6,064 nt of DNA. It comes from DATAXI01 sp036266845 (GTDB lineage Bacteria; Verrucomicrobiota; Verrucomicrobiia; Chthoniobacterales; Chthoniobacteraceae). The notes beneath the pieces are model-generated. The model worked only from the letters and a program-made list of their open reading frames with translations. It was not told the origin of the DNA and ran no database searches. Within the stretch, counting starts at the first letter, position 1. Each line of letters opens with the position of its first letter. Where the stretch lies: positions 1 through 6,064 of the forward strand of contig DATAXI010000249.1 in assembly GCA_036266845.1 (NCBI GenBank). The letters are read 5' to 3'. Made by a program: the position numbers and the translations under genes. Below are positions 5,391-6,064 of the stretch, piece after piece.

Positions 5391-6064
5391 TCAGAGACTC
5401 TCGCTCACACCGATCGGGGCGAGCGCAACCGGCGGTTTCACCTCCCGTGCGGGCCGCGATTCCAGGCGTTTGAAGCCCTTGATGATCGGCGTCTCCACGT
5501 ATTGGTGGACCAGTGCGGCGATGGGCAGGGAAATGGCGAGACTAAGGAAAATCGAAGCCGCATACGCGGAGGCCCCGGTCATTTTAAGGCAGGCAACGCC
5601 ATGGATGATATAAGGGACCAGAAAGGTGTGGCTGAGATAGAGCGCGTAGGAAGCATCACCCGCGGCCAGCAGCCACTGCGGCAATCGCCCGGCCAATACA
5701 TCCTCAAGTCCCACCGCCCCGGTAACGATGGCCGCCGCCGGCAGACCCCAGCAGAGGACGCCCGGGAGCGAGGAATGCTCGGGGACGATCAGAAGCAAGA
5801 GAAAGCCGCCGATGAGCAGGACGGCGCTCCACCCGCGGCCGGGGATCGCACGGCGCATCACAAAATGGGCCAGAATCGCCCCCAGCAGGAACTCGATGAC
5901 GATCGGAGAAGCCAGCGACGTAAAATCAGGCCACGAGCCGCCTCGCACGGCGCCGATGAGCGCGATAGCAGTGAGGCACGGGGTCAGGAATGCCAGGGGC
6001 GATACGTTCAGTGCCAGCGCAGCCGCAAACAGAAGGTAAAAGAAGACCTCGTAGTTCAGCGTCC
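5391..6064 (-). CDS. Membrane acyltransferase, acyltransferase 3 / OafA family, C-terminal part
   Basis: The frame is open from the right edge to the TGA at 5391-5393, giving 223 visible residues; the N-terminal part and start lie outside the window. An in-frame GTG at 5948 is not the start, because family sequence continues upstream of it. The fragment opens with TLNYEVFFYLLFA, the conserved '(W)SLxxExxFYLL' segment of the family. Further on are IEFLLGAILAHF (56-67) and AGDASYALYLSHTFLVPYIIH (134-154), both characteristic, and the ending HQYVETPIIKGFKRL (186-200). Six to seven hydrophobic helices are visible, then a soluble tail of about 25 residues. Family members are multi-pass inner-membrane proteins that O-acylate glycans such as O-antigen, exopolysaccharide or peptidoglycan. 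The acceptor here is unknown. The gene converges on the beta-galactosidase across the repeat block. Confidence 0.9.
   Translation of the reverse strand, partial: TLNYEVFFYLLFAAALALNVSPLAFLTPCLTAIALIGAVRGGSWPDFTSLASPIVIEFLLGAILAHFVMRRAIPGRGWSAVLLIGGFLLLLIVPEHSSLPGVLCWGLPAAAIVTGAVGLEDVLAGRLPQWLLAAGDASYALYLSHTFLVPYIIHGVACLKMTGASAYAASIFLSLAISLPIAALVHQYVETPIIKGFKRLESRPAREVKPPVALAPIGVSESL

Noticed and set aside
5351..5392. Terminator hairpin after the membrane acyltransferase (GAGCG with CGCTC)
   Set aside because: The stem is short with a large irregular interior, and on the minus strand it is followed by an A-run, not a T-run.

Overview
The window is a GC-rich bacterial chromosomal segment with four protein genes, two of them cut by the window edges, and one gene-free block of about 615 bp packed with repeats. 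Codon use and GC look even across the genes. The gene set (Gram-negative-style periplasmic protease, FemAB-like acyltransferase, cytoplasmic GH42 beta-galactosidase, OafA-type acyltransferase) and the style of the proteins are reminiscent of Verrucomicrobiota (Chthoniobacter/Opitutus-like soil lineages). That assignment is an impression, because no rRNA or taxonomic marker is present.

Layout. Positions 1-1273 (minus) hold most of an exported trypsin-like serine protease whose 3' end lies beyond the left edge. Its start sits 15 bp after the stop of a minus-strand GNAT/FemAB-like acyltransferase gene (1289-2506), so the two probably form an operon. A 226-bp intergenic region (2507-2732) separates this operon from a divergent plus-strand gene. 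It holds the only AT-rich stretch near the starts and a strong inverted repeat. The plus-strand gene (2733-4775) encodes a complete GH42 beta-galactosidase with both catalytic glutamates. Positions 4776-5390 contain no credible protein gene. They hold a 50-bp-period direct repeat, two adjacent 146/148-bp elements with near-perfect 21-bp terminal inverted repeats that share a TTAA, and two further hairpins. Positions 5391-6064 (minus) hold the C-terminal part of a membrane acyltransferase (acyltransferase 3 / OafA family) whose start lies beyond the right edge.

How the genes work together. Nothing ties the four genes into one dedicated pathway. The beta-galactosidase would hydrolyse imported galactosides in the cytoplasm. 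The OafA-like enzyme would acylate a surface glycan. The GNAT/protease pair may be involved in envelope work. I see no defence system, CRISPR array, tRNA or rRNA. The most noteworthy non-gene signal is the tandem TTAA-bounded palindromic element, which looks like a MITE or structured repeat family. The rest is ordinary chromosome.
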